From contig NZ_JACARE010000052.1 in NCBI RefSeq assembly GCF_013386765.1, forward strand, positions 19,110-83,109: a DNA stretch of 64,000 nucleotides, in the 5' to 3' direction. Both the position numbers and the translations under genes were made by a program. Source of the stretch: Pseudomonas yamanorum (GTDB taxonomy: Bacteria > Pseudomonadota > Gammaproteobacteria > Pseudomonadales > Pseudomonadaceae). The notes under the pieces were generated by a model. The model was not told the origin of the DNA, made no database searches, and was given only the letters and a program-made list of their open reading frames with translations. Position 1 is the first letter of the stretch. Each line of letters begins with the position of its first letter. Below, piece after piece: positions 8,596 through 16,602 of this stretch.

Positions 8596-9621
8596 TCACA
8601 GCGATACCGGCGCTCTTTCGCACAACGTATTCAGCGCCACAGCCCACTGCTCACTGTCATTCAAGCAAGGCACCAACACCAACTCCTCGCCCCCCGCCTC
8701 GCGGAACTGTTCCAACCCGCGATCGCCAATCTCTTCCAGCGTTTCAATGCAATCCGCGACAAACGCCGGGCACATCACCAGCAGCTTCTTCACACCTTGC
8801 TGAGCCAACGCTTCAAGGCGTGCCTCGGTGTAGGGTTCGATCCACTTGGCCCGGCCCAATCGCGACTGGAACGCCACCGACCACTTGCCCTCCGGCAAAC
8901 CCAGGCGCTCGGCAAAATCCCGCGCAACGCTGAAGCATTGGGCGCGATAGCAGGTGGCAAGCACCTCGGGAGAGGCGTTCTGGCAACAGTTGGCGTCCTT
9001 GAAACAGTGTTGCCCGGTAGGGTCGAGCTTTTTCAGGTGACGCTCGGGCAAGCCGTGGAAACTCAGCAGCAGATGATCAAAATCCTGCTCCACGTAGGCC
9101 CTGGCACTGTTGGCCAGCGCATCGAGGTATTCCGGCTGATCGTAAAACGGCTGCAAGATCGAAAACTCAATCGCCAGCTTCTTGTCCCGCACCACGCGCC
9201 GGGCTTCTTCAATCACCGTGGTCACGGTGCTGTCGGCGAACTGCGGGTACAACGGCGCCAGAGTGACTTTCTTGATGCCCTGGGATGCCAAACGAGTCAG
9301 TACGCTTTCAATCGACGGCTCGCCATAACGCATCGCCAGTTCCACCGGGCCCTGGGTCCATTGCGACGTCATCTGTTGTTGCAGGCGACGGCTGAGGACT
9401 ACCAGCGGCGAGCCTTCGTCCCACCAGATCGAGGCGTAGGCATGGGCCGATTGCTCGGGGCGCTTGATCAGGATCAGCGACACCAGCAAACGCCGCACCG
9501 GCCACGGCAGGTCGATGACGTAAGGGTCCATCAGGAACTGGTTAAGGTAGCTGCGCACATCCGCCACCGAAGTGGACGCCGGTGAACCCAGATTGACCAG
9601 TAACAACGCGTGATCCGTCAT
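8596..9621 (-). CDS. hemH: Ferrochelatase
   Basis: 341 residues. It has the family motifs L-L-V-N-L-G-S-P at the N-terminus, L-Y-P-Q-F-A-D-S-T in the middle and L-S-F-H-G-L-P-E-R with the catalytic histidine. It inserts ferrous iron into protoporphyrin IX, the last step of haem synthesis, at the cytoplasmic membrane face. It follows the epimerase-like gene with a 14-bp gap and is probably co-transcribed with it. It lies next to the photolyase cluster, which is reasonable because free porphyrins are photosensitisers. Confidence 0.96.
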   Translation of the reverse strand: MTDHALLLVNLGSPASTSVADVRSYLNQFLMDPYVIDLPWPVRRLLVSLILIKRPEQSAHAYASIWWDEGSPLVVLSRRLQQQMTSQWTQGPVELAMRYGEPSIESVLTRLASQGIKKVTLAPLYPQFADSTVTTVIEEARRVVRDKKLAIEFSILQPFYDQPEYLDALANSARAYVEQDFDHLLLSFHGLPERHLKKLDPTGQHCFKDANCCQNASPEVLATCYRAQCFSVARDFAERLGLPEGKWSVAFQSRLGRAKWIEPYTEARLEALAQQGVKKLLVMCPAFVADCIETLEEIGDRGLEQFREAGGEELVLVPCLNDSEQWAVALNTLCERAPVSL

Positions 9622-9635
9622 GCAACATCCTATCT

Positions 9636-10535
9636 CTAGAGGCGGCTGGACAAGTCGTCCAGGGCCGCGTGCAACTCAGTGAACTGGAAAGTGAAACCGG
9701 CCGCCAACAGCCGCTGGGGCAACGCCCGCTGGCCGCCCAGCAACAAGCCGGACAACTCACCCAGGCCGATGCGCAAGGCAAACGCCGGCATGGGCATGAA
9801 CGCCGGGCGGTGCAGCACCTTGCCCAGGGTCTTGGCAAACTCAAGGTTGCGCACCGGGTGTGGCGCGCACGCATTATAAGGACCGCTGGCATCGCTCTTG
9901 TGCAGAAGAAAATCAATCAGGGCGATTTGATCCTTTATATGGACCCACGGCATCCACTGCCGACCATTGCCGATAGGCCCGCCCAGCGCAAGTTTGAACG
10001 GCAGCAACAGGCGCGACAAAAAGCCGCCCTCGGCCGCCAGCACCAACCCGGTACGCACCAGTACCACGCGGATACCCAATGCCTCGGCGCGCTGGGCCGT
10101 TTCTTCCCAGGCGATCGATAGCTGGCTGCCGAAATCGTCCTGCACCGGGCCACTGTCTTCGGTCAGCTCACGCTCGCCGCCGTCGCCATACCAGCCGACC
10201 GCAGAGCCGGAGATCAGTACCGCCGGTTTTTGCTCGAGGCCCTCAAGCCAGGCCAACAAGGTTTCGGTCAGGCCGATGCGACTGCTCCACAGCAACGCCT
10301 TGCGTTTATGGGTCCAGGGGCGGTCGGCAATCGGCGCGCCGGCCAGGTTGACCACCGCGCCCACCGGCTCGTTTATGTCTTGCAGGCGGGCGATGCCGCG
10401 CACTTGGGCGCCGCACAGTTTCGCCACTTGCTCGGGATGGCGGCTCCAGACCGTAAGTTGATGGCCTTGGGCAAGCCAGTGTTGGCAGAGTTGACGGCCG
10501 ATCAAACCCGTACCGCCGGTCAGCAAAATGTGCAT
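9636..10535 (-). CDS. TIGR01777 family epimerase (YfcH-like)
   Basis: 299 residues. The N-terminal Rossmann motif is T-G-G-T-G-L-I-G (6-13). The family has an extended SDR core and a C-terminal DUF1731 segment, here containing P-A-F-A-L-R-I-G-L-G-E. Its substrate is unknown. It is upstream of hemH in the same operon and divergent from the FAD oxidoreductase at 10745. In other gammaproteobacteria such genes are found beside photolyase and MerR genes, so it may belong to the light-response group. Confidence 0.9.
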   Translation of the reverse strand: MHILLTGGTGLIGRQLCQHWLAQGHQLTVWSRHPEQVAKLCGAQVRGIARLQDINEPVGAVVNLAGAPIADRPWTHKRKALLWSSRIGLTETLLAWLEGLEQKPAVLISGSAVGWYGDGGERELTEDSGPVQDDFGSQLSIAWEETAQRAEALGIRVVLVRTGLVLAAEGGFLSRLLLPFKLALGGPIGNGRQWMPWVHIKDQIALIDFLLHKSDASGPYNACAPHPVRNLEFAKTLGKVLHRPAFMPMPAFALRIGLGELSGLLLGGQRALPQRLLAAGFTFQFTELHAALDDLSSRL

Positions 10536-10613
10536 GAGTTGTTCCTCGTGTAACGTTCGCCGACCACCGTTAGTCTATTTTATAGACAGGGATGTTTTAA
10601 TCGGGCGCAACGG

Positions 10614-10637
10614 TGGTTAAACCCTCAGGTTTAACCA
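10614..10637. repeat. Perfect inverted repeat in the divergent promoter region
   Basis: TGGTTAAACC, loop CTCA, GGTTTAACCA: a 10-bp exact stem. It lies between the epimerase gene and the light-inducible FAD oxidoreductase, 35 bp upstream of the LitR-type repeat. It may be a regulator site; no T-run follows, so it is not a terminator. Confidence 0.6.
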
Positions 10638-10671
10638 TAGGTCACGCCAAACGATCAGGTACGCCAAAACT

Positions 10672-10722
10672 TATACCAAAAAACAATATTGTACAGCTAT
10701 TGGTGTCGGCGTAGTCTGTACC
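10672..10722 (+). promoter_or_regulatory. LitR-type operator overlapping a promoter
   Basis: TATACC (10672-10677), 12 bp, TGTACA (10690-10695) matches the T(G/A)TACA-N12-TGTACA direct repeat described for class II LitR in P. putida except for one terminal base. The second half overlaps a -35 (TTGTAC, 10689-10694) placed 17 bp from a -10-like TAGTCT (10712-10717). A further TGTACC occurs at 10717-10722. The site precedes the FAD oxidoreductase gene. Confidence 0.65.
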
Positions 10723-10744
10723 CAACGGTAAAACGAGGCCTCCC

Positions 10745-11731
10745 ATGACTGTTCCCATCGCGATCATTGGCACCGGCATCGCCGGTCTCTCCGCCGCCCG
10801 AGCGTTGAAAGACGCGGGGCACGCTGTACAACTCTTCGATAAAAGCCGCGGCAGTGGCGGTCGCATGTCCAGCAAGCGCAGCGATGCCGGGGCACTGGAC
10901 ATGGGCGCACAGTACTTCACCGCCCGCGACCGGCGCTTCGTCAACGAAGTGCAACGCTGGCAGGCGCAGGGTTGCGCCGAGCAATGGAAACCCCAGCTGT
11001 ACAACTTCAAGTCCGGGCAACTCACGCCCTCCCCCGATGAACAGATTCGCTGGGTCGGCACGCCGCGCATGAGTGCGATCACCCGTGCCCTGCTGGATGA
11101 CCTGCCGGTGCACTTCGGATGCCGCATCACCGAAGTGTTCCAGGGCAAACACCACTGGAACCTGCTGGACGCCGACGGCGAAAACCACGGCCCCTTCAGC
11201 CACGTGATCATCGCCACCCCGGCGCCGCAGGCCACCGCCTTGCTGGCCGCTGCGCCCAAGCTGGCGAGTGCCGCAGCCGGGGTAAAAATGGACCCGACCT
11301 GGGCCGTCGCCCTGGCCTTCGACAAGCCGTTGGATACGCCCATGGAAGGCTGCTTCGTGCAGGACAGCCCGCTGGACTGGCTGGCCCGCAACCGCAGCAA
11401 ACCGGGGCGCGACACCACCCTCGACACCTGGGTTCTGCACGCCACCAGCACCTGGAGCAAGCAACACCTGGACCTGTCCAAGGAAGCGGTGATCGAACAC
11501 CTGCACGGCGCCTTCGCCGAACTTTTGCACAGCGCGATGCCTGCACCCTCCTTCACTCTCGCCCACCGCTGGCTGTACGCGCGGCCGTCCACCAGCCACG
11601 AATTTGGCGTGCTGGCCGACGCCGACCTGGGCTTGTACGTGTGCGGTGACTGGTGCCTGTCAGGCCGTGTGGAAGGCGCCTGGCTCAGCGGCCAGGAAGC
11701 GGCCCGGCGGCTGATCGAGCACCTGCAATGA
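10745..11731 (+). CDS. NAD(P)/FAD-dependent oxidoreductase (renalase-like)
   Basis: 328 residues. An N-terminal FAD-binding motif I-G-T-G-I-A-G-L-S-A-A-R (7-18) is followed by the G-S-G-G-R-M motif; the C-terminal C-G-D-W-C-L-S-G-R-V-E-G-A segment is the second FAD-contacting region. It is a small amine-oxidase-type flavoprotein of unknown substrate. Orthologues sit next to phr and merR genes in many gammaproteobacteria. Its stop overlaps the next start as ATGA, and a LitR-type operator precedes it, so it is probably light-induced. Confidence 0.88.
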   Translation: MTVPIAIIGTGIAGLSAARALKDAGHAVQLFDKSRGSGGRMSSKRSDAGALDMGAQYFTARDRRFVNEVQRWQAQGCAEQWKPQLYNFKSGQLTPSPDEQIRWVGTPRMSAITRALLDDLPVHFGCRITEVFQGKHHWNLLDADGENHGPFSHVIIATPAPQATALLAAAPKLASAAAGVKMDPTWAVALAFDKPLDTPMEGCFVQDSPLDWLARNRSKPGRDTTLDTWVLHATSTWSKQHLDLSKEAVIEHLHGAFAELLHSAMPAPSFTLAHRWLYARPSTSHEFGVLADADLGLYVCGDWCLSGRVEGAWLSGQEAARRLIEHLQ

Positions 11732-11943
11732 ACCGCATCAATCCCGCCAAGTTGCTGCTGTCGAAGTGGACAGCAGCCCGCCCGCAGCACAAGGAAAAAC
11801 ACTTCCTGGTGACCCAGTTGCTGCGCGACGACGATGGCGATGTGCAGGAGATCGAGCTGGAAGCCATCATGAGCCATCGCGTGCAGCGCCTGGCCTGGCA
11901 AACCCTGCAAAACGCCGAAGACTGGAAAATCGGCTGGAAATAG
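11728..11943 (+). CDS. TIGR02450 family Trp-rich protein
   Basis: 71 residues from ATG 11728, overlapping the preceding TGA. The pattern N-P-x-K-L-L-x-S-K-W-T-A at the start and L-A-W-Q-T-L-x-x-x-x-x-W-K-x-G-W at the end define this small family. It has no known function. Co-occurrence with photolyase and the renalase-like flavoprotein is common, so it is placed in the light-response group by context. Confidence 0.85.
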   Translation: MNRINPAKLLLSKWTAARPQHKEKHFLVTQLLRDDDGDVQEIELEAIMSHRVQRLAWQTLQNAEDWKIGWK

Positions 11944-11960
11944 CCGCCCCCGAAAAAACC

Positions 11961-12034
11961 TGTACAAATTATTTGACTTGTACAGCTTCAAACCTATGAT
12001 GAGATTAAGTTGTACAGAAATTTAACTCTGTACA
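11961..12034 (+). promoter_or_regulatory. Two LitR-type operators around the photolyase operon promoter
   Basis: Two exact TGTACA-N12-TGTACA direct repeats: 11961-11984 and 12011-12034. Between and over them is a good promoter, TTGACT (11973-11978), 16-bp spacer, TATGAT (11995-12000). The first repeat therefore covers the -35 and the second lies at about +4 to +27. The arrangement fits repression by a MerR-type LitR dimer or tetramer that is relieved by light. The first gene starts at 12058. Confidence 0.75.
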
Positions 12035-12057
12035 GGATTTTTCATAGAGGTTTGGCC

Positions 12058-13029
12058 ATGCCCAGCACCCTGCCCGCCACCGGCAAACCGAAAATCGCCA
12101 TCAGTGCCTGCCTGTTGGGCGAGAACGTGCGGTTCAACGGCGGGCACAAACAATCACATCTGTGCAGCCACACCCTCGCCGATTACTTCGACTTCGTGCC
12201 GCTGTGCCCGGAAGTGGCCATCGGCCTGGGCATTCCCCGCGAGCCGATTCGCCTGGTGGGCGACCCGCTCAACCCCCAGGCCGTTGGCACGGTGCACCGC
12301 GAACTCAACGTGACCCGGCCGCTGGACGACTACGGCCAACAAATGGCCGCTGAACACACCGACCTCTGCGGTTACATCTTCATGCAGAAATCCCCGTCCT
12401 GCGGCCTGGAGCGGGTCAAGGTCTATCAGGAAAACGGCATGCCCATCGACGGCGGCGGGCGCGGCATCTATGCCCAGGCGTTTTGCGCGCGCCACCCCAA
12501 CCTGCCGGTAGAAGAAGACGGTCGGCTGAATGACCCGGTACTGCGGGAAAACTTCCTGACCCGGGTATTCGTCTACGCCACCTGGCAGCAACTGCTCGCC
12601 GAAGGCCTGACCCGCCACCGCCTGCTGGAATTTCACGCTCGCTACAAATACCTGCTGATGGCCCACAGCCCGGTGCATTACAAAAGCCTCGGCAACCTGC
12701 TGGGCAGCATGCCCAGGGACGTCGACCTCGACGCCCTGGCCGCCGGCTATTTCAGCGAACTGATGACCGCCCTGACCAAGTGCGCCACACGCGGCACCCA
12801 CACCAACGTGTTGCAACACATCAGCGGCTACCTCAAGCAAGCCATCAGCGCCGAAGACAAACAGGAAGTGCAGACCCTCATCGGCCAATACCGCCAGGGC
12901 ATCGTGCCGCTGGTGGTGCCGTTGACCCTGCTCAAGCACCACTTTCGCCAGCATCCGGACCGCTACATCGCGCAGCAGGCTTACCTGCAACCGCACCCGG
13001 AAAACCTCAGCCTGCGTAATGCGATTTAA
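12058..13029 (+). CDS. DUF523 and YbgA (DUF1722) fusion protein
   Basis: 323 residues from ATG 12058, chosen because an upstream in-frame ATG at 12010 falls inside the operator region. The N-terminal half is DUF523 (I-S-A-C-L-L-G-E-N-V-R-F-N-G-G-H-K and S-P-S-C-G conserved cysteines). The C-terminal half is the YbgA/DUF1722 domain (F-H-A-R-Y-K-Y-L-L-M-A-H-S). In E. coli ybgA lies beside phr; here too it precedes photolyase with a regulator between. Biochemical role unknown; four cysteines could bind metal. First gene of the nine-gene operon. Confidence 0.88.
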   Translation: MPSTLPATGKPKIAISACLLGENVRFNGGHKQSHLCSHTLADYFDFVPLCPEVAIGLGIPREPIRLVGDPLNPQAVGTVHRELNVTRPLDDYGQQMAAEHTDLCGYIFMQKSPSCGLERVKVYQENGMPIDGGGRGIYAQAFCARHPNLPVEEDGRLNDPVLRENFLTRVFVYATWQQLLAEGLTRHRLLEFHARYKYLLMAHSPVHYKSLGNLLGSMPRDVDLDALAAGYFSELMTALTKCATRGTHTNVLQHISGYLKQAISAEDKQEVQTLIGQYRQGIVPLVVPLTLLKHHFRQHPDRYIAQQAYLQPHPENLSLRNAI

Positions 13030-13032
13030 CCT

Positions 13033-13962
13033 ATGACTCTCCCCCTGCAAGAACCTGTCGAAGACATCGCCGAGGCCATCGAACAAGGCTGGCTGCCGAT
13101 CCGCGAAGTGGCGCGCCAGACCGGCGTCAACGCTGTGACCCTGCGCGCCTGGGAGCGGCGCTATGGCCTGATCGTGCCCCAGCGCACGCCCAAGGGGCAC
13201 CGGCTGTTTTCTGCCGAACACGTGCAACGTATCCACACCATCCTGACCTGGCTCAACCGCGGCGTGCCCGTCAGCCAGGTCAAGAGCCTGATCGACACCG
13301 CGCAACCCGCCAGCGAGCCGCCGGTGGAAAACGAATGGCACAACCGTCGCCAGCACCTGATGCAGGCCATCAGCGAATTGGCCGAACGCCGAGTGGATGA
13401 CGCCTTCAACCAGGCCATGGCGCTGTACCCGCCGCGCACCTTGTGCGAGCAGTTGTTATTGCCGTTGCTCAAGGAGCTTGAACTGCGCTGGCAAGGCCAA
13501 TTCGGCGCGCAGATGGAGCGGGTGTTTTTTTACTCCTGGCTGCGCAGCAAATTCGGCGCGCGGATGTACCACAACAACCGCCAGCTCAATGGCGCGCCGT
13601 TGCTGCTGGTCAACCAATCCGACCTGCCGCTGGAGCCGCATCTGTGGCTCACCGCCTGGCTGGCCAGCAGCGCCGACTGCCCGGTGGAAGTGTTCGACTG
13701 GCCACTGCCGGCCGGCGAACTGGCCCTGGCCGTCGAGCACCTGCAACCCCGGGCGGTGCTGCTGTATTCGAGCAAGGCACTCCATACGTCGGCACTGGGC
13801 AAACTTTTGAGCGGCTTCAGTTGCCCAAAACTGATAACCGGACCAACGGTATGCATCCACCAGGCCGAGCTGTCCGTATTAACCCAAGACATTCCTGATT
13901 TGCTGCTGGCCGAAGACCCGTTATCGGCCCATCAGGTACTGATCCAGCAGGGACTTATTTAA
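13033..13962 (+). CDS. litR: MerR-family light-response regulator, class II LitR type
   Basis: 309 residues. The N-terminal MerR helix-turn-helix and wing (about 21-90) contains R-E-V-A-R-Q-T-G-V-N-A-V-T-L-R-A-W-E-R-R-Y. The C-terminal region has the length and helical start of the CarH/LitR cobalamin-binding fold, but the D-x-H-x-x-G B12-binding motif is absent. That is the property of class II LitR of P. putida, which lacks B12 and relies on a partner LOV photoreceptor. No LOV protein is in this window. It is three bases after the YbgA gene and abuts phrB. It probably binds the TGTACA repeats upstream and so controls its own operon. Confidence 0.8.
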   Translation: MTLPLQEPVEDIAEAIEQGWLPIREVARQTGVNAVTLRAWERRYGLIVPQRTPKGHRLFSAEHVQRIHTILTWLNRGVPVSQVKSLIDTAQPASEPPVENEWHNRRQHLMQAISELAERRVDDAFNQAMALYPPRTLCEQLLLPLLKELELRWQGQFGAQMERVFFYSWLRSKFGARMYHNNRQLNGAPLLLVNQSDLPLEPHLWLTAWLASSADCPVEVFDWPLPAGELALAVEHLQPRAVLLYSSKALHTSALGKLLSGFSCPKLITGPTVCIHQAELSVLTQDIPDLLLAEDPLSAHQVLIQQGLI

Positions 13963-15408
13963 ATGCACTTGATCTGGCTGCGCACCGACCTGCGCCTGCA
14001 TGACAACACCGCCCTCGCCGCCGCCGCACAGCGCGGCCCGACAGCGGCTGTCTACCTGATCAGCCCGCAGCAGTGGCTGGCCCACGATGACGCGCCGTGC
14101 AAAGTCGACTTCTGGCTGCGCAACCTCAAGCGCTTGAGCGTGGCATTGGGCGAGTTGAACATCCCGCTTTTGGTCCGCCCCGCCGCTACCTGGGACCAGG
14201 CACCGCAAGTCCTGGCAGACCTGTGCCAGGAACTGTCGGTCGAGTCGGTGCACGTCAATGACGAATATGGCATCCACGAAGAGCGCCGCGACGCCGCCGT
14301 CGCCCAGGCCCTCGAAGCCCGGGGCGTAACCTTCCACAACTACCTGGACCAGCTGCTGTTCCAGCCCGGCAGCGTCCTGACCAAGACCGGTACGTACTTC
14401 CAGGTGTTCAGCCAGTTCCGCAAGGTCTGCTACAGCCGCTTGCACGGCGCGCTGCCCCGCCTGGTCGCAACACCCAAGGCCCAAGCGCCGCTCACACTCA
14501 AAAGCGACCCGGTCCCGGATCACGTCGACGGTTTTGCCTCGCCAACCGAGGCCCTGCGCGCCCTGTGGCCAGCCGGTGAAGCCGAAGCCCGGCGCCGTCT
14601 CGAGCAGTTTGCCGACGGGCAAATCAGCTACTACAAGGACGAACGCGACTTCCCGGCCAAGCCCGGTACCAGCCAGCTCTCGGCTTACCTGGCCGCCGGT
14701 GTGGTTTCGCCGCGCCAGTGCCTGCACGCCGCACTGCAAAGCAACCAGGGTGAGTTCGAAAGCGGCGACATCGGCGCCATCACCTGGATCAACGAACTGC
14801 TGTGGCGCGAGTTCTACAAACATATCCTGGTGGGTTACCCACGGGTCTCGCGCCACCGCGCGTTCCGCCCGGAAACCGAAGCCGTGGCCTGGCGCAACAG
14901 CCCCGACGACTTGAAGGCCTGGCAGGAAGCCCGCACCGGCCTGCCGATCATCGATGCGGCCATGCGCCAATTGCTGGAAACCGGCTGGATGCATAACCGC
15001 CTGCGCATGGTGGTGGCGATGTTCCTGACCAAAAACCTGCTGATCGACTGGCGCGAAGGCGAGCGTTTTTTCATGCGCCACCTGATCGACGGCGACCTGG
15101 CCGCTAACAACGGCGGCTGGCAGTGGAGTTCGTCCACCGGCACCGACTCGGCGCCGTATTTCCGGATTTTCAGCCCCTTGAGCCAGTCGGAAAAATTCGA
15201 CGGCGAAGGCGTGTTCATCAAGCACTGGCTGCCGCAACTGGCGGCGCTGAACAAAAAGGAAGTGCACAACCCCGACGCCGTGGGCGGCCTGTTCGGCGTG
15301 GCCGACTATCCTCGTCCTATCGTCGATTTGAAAAAATCCCGCGACCGCGCCCTCGCCGCCTTCCGCAGCCTGCCTTCACGCCAGGCGGTCGGGGGTGGTT
15401 ATGAGTGA
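13963..15408 (+). CDS. phrB: Deoxyribodipyrimidine photolyase
   Basis: 481 residues, class I CPD photolyase length. The N-terminal alpha/beta antenna-binding domain begins L-I-W-L-R-T-D-L-R-L-H-D-N. The FAD-binding domain shows W-I-N-E-L-L-W-R-E-F-Y, G-W-M-H-N-R-L-R-M and G-G-W-Q-W-S-S-S-T-G-T-D. It repairs cyclobutane pyrimidine dimers using blue/UV-A light. The start immediately follows the stop of the LitR gene, and the end overlaps the NTF2-like gene, so translation is coupled. Confidence 0.96.
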   Translation: MHLIWLRTDLRLHDNTALAAAAQRGPTAAVYLISPQQWLAHDDAPCKVDFWLRNLKRLSVALGELNIPLLVRPAATWDQAPQVLADLCQELSVESVHVNDEYGIHEERRDAAVAQALEARGVTFHNYLDQLLFQPGSVLTKTGTYFQVFSQFRKVCYSRLHGALPRLVATPKAQAPLTLKSDPVPDHVDGFASPTEALRALWPAGEAEARRRLEQFADGQISYYKDERDFPAKPGTSQLSAYLAAGVVSPRQCLHAALQSNQGEFESGDIGAITWINELLWREFYKHILVGYPRVSRHRAFRPETEAVAWRNSPDDLKAWQEARTGLPIIDAAMRQLLETGWMHNRLRMVVAMFLTKNLLIDWREGERFFMRHLIDGDLAANNGGWQWSSSTGTDSAPYFRIFSPLSQSEKFDGEGVFIKHWLPQLAALNKKEVHNPDAVGGLFGVADYPRPIVDLKKSRDRALAAFRSLPSRQAVGGGYE

Positions 15409-15823
15409 CTTCCTGCGCCGCTTCGCCCAGGCCTTTGCCAGTGTGGACAAGCACAACCTGCACCTGCTCGACAGCCTGTACAGCCAGGACATCAGCTTTA
15501 CCGACCCGCTGCATGAAGTGCACGGGCTGCCGGCGCTGCACCGTTACTTCGCCGAGCTGTACGACAACGTCACCCAGCTGCGCTTTGACTTCCATGGCTT
15601 CGATCAAGTGGCTGAAGGCGAAGGCTACCTGCGCTGGAAAATGAGCTTCTGCCACCCGCGCCTGGCCAAGGGCGAAGTGATTCGCGTCGAAGGCTGCTCG
15701 CACCTACTGTGGCGCGACAAGGTGTACCAGCATCGAGACTATTTCGACGCAGGTGCACTGCTGTATGAACACGTGCCGGTCCTCGGTGGCGTGGTCAGTT
15801 GGTTGAAAAGGAGAATGGGATGA
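15401..15823 (+). CDS. NTF2-like (SnoaL) family protein
   Basis: 140 residues from ATG 15401, overlapping the end of phrB; a GTG two codons earlier is also in frame. The pattern F-A-Q-A-F-A-S-V-D and Y-S-Q-D-I-S-F-T-D-P followed by a short alpha+beta barrel fits the SnoaL/NTF2 fold. In Vibrio, Shewanella and others, such genes open the ChrR-controlled singlet-oxygen gene set (NTF2, SDR, FAD, DUF1365, cfa). Molecular function unknown. Confidence 0.8.
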   Translation: MSDFLRRFAQAFASVDKHNLHLLDSLYSQDISFTDPLHEVHGLPALHRYFAELYDNVTQLRFDFHGFDQVAEGEGYLRWKMSFCHPRLAKGEVIRVEGCSHLLWRDKVYQHRDYFDAGALLYEHVPVLGGVVSWLKRRMG

Positions 15824-16602
15824 GCCTTATACCCCCACGCCGTTATTGGTTGACCGGCGCCAGCAGCGGCATCGGTGCCGAACTGGCCAAGGCGCTGCTC
15901 GACAGCGGCGCCCACGTGGCCGTCAGCTCCCGCTCCAAGGCGCCGCTGGACCAACTCGCAACGCAATACCCCGGGCAAGTGCTGGTAGTGGCAGGCGACC
16001 TGACCAACAGCCAGACCGTGCGCGAAATCGGTGAACACATCGCCGTGGTCTGGGGCTCGCTGGACACTGTGATCCTTAACGCGGGCACCTGCGAATACGT
16101 GGATGCCAAGCAATTCGACGCCTCGATCATCGAACACGTGGTGCGCACCAACCTGCTCGCCAGCAGTTACTGCATCGAGGCTGCCCTGCCGCTGTTGCGC
16201 GCAGGCAATACCCCGCACCTGGTCGGCGTGGCCAGCGCAGTGACCTACCTGCCGATGCCCCGGGCGGAAGCCTATGGTGCCTCCAAGGCCGGCCTGCGTT
16301 ACCTGTTCGAATCCCTGCGCATCGACCTGTCACCCGAAGGGATTGACGTCACGGTGGTCAGCCCGGGGTTTGTCGACACACCGCTGACGGCCCGCAATGA
16401 TTTCCCGATGCCCTTGAGCTGGCCGGCGGACAAGGCCGCGCGGCATATCTTCGCCAAGCTGAAAAACCGTCCCTTGGAAATTGCCTTTCCGGCCCTGTTT
16501 ATTGCCGCGTTGTGGCCGCTGTCGAAGTTGCCGAACCGGGTGCAACTGATCATCGGCAAACGCATGCTGCGCAGCCCGCCACCGCTCAAGGACGACCTGT
16601 GA
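15820..16602 (+). CDS. Short-chain dehydrogenase
   Basis: 260 residues from ATG 15820; the ribosome binding site AAAGGAGA lies 8 bases upstream and the start overlaps the previous TGA. Motifs: T-G-A-S-S-G-I-G for NAD(P) binding, N-A-G in the middle, and catalytic Y-G-A-S-K. The substrate is probably a lipid or lipid-derived carbonyl, inferred from the neighbouring fatty-acid-modifying genes. Confidence 0.9.
   Translation: MSLIPPRRYWLTGASSGIGAELAKALLDSGAHVAVSSRSKAPLDQLATQYPGQVLVVAGDLTNSQTVREIGEHIAVVWGSLDTVILNAGTCEYVDAKQFDASIIEHVVRTNLLASSYCIEAALPLLRAGNTPHLVGVASAVTYLPMPRAEAYGASKAGLRYLFESLRIDLSPEGIDVTVVSPGFVDTPLTARNDFPMPLSWPADKAARHIFAKLKNRPLEIAFPALFIAALWPLSKLPNRVQLIIGKRMLRSPPPLKDDL

Noticed and set aside
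10642..11991. A 449-codon frame opposite the FAD oxidoreductase
   Set aside because: Antisense shadow; the plus-strand gene has FAD motifs and a promoter with operator.
12010..12057. Upstream ATG for the DUF523/YbgA gene
   Set aside because: It would place the second LitR operator inside the coding region and adds residues absent from the family start.
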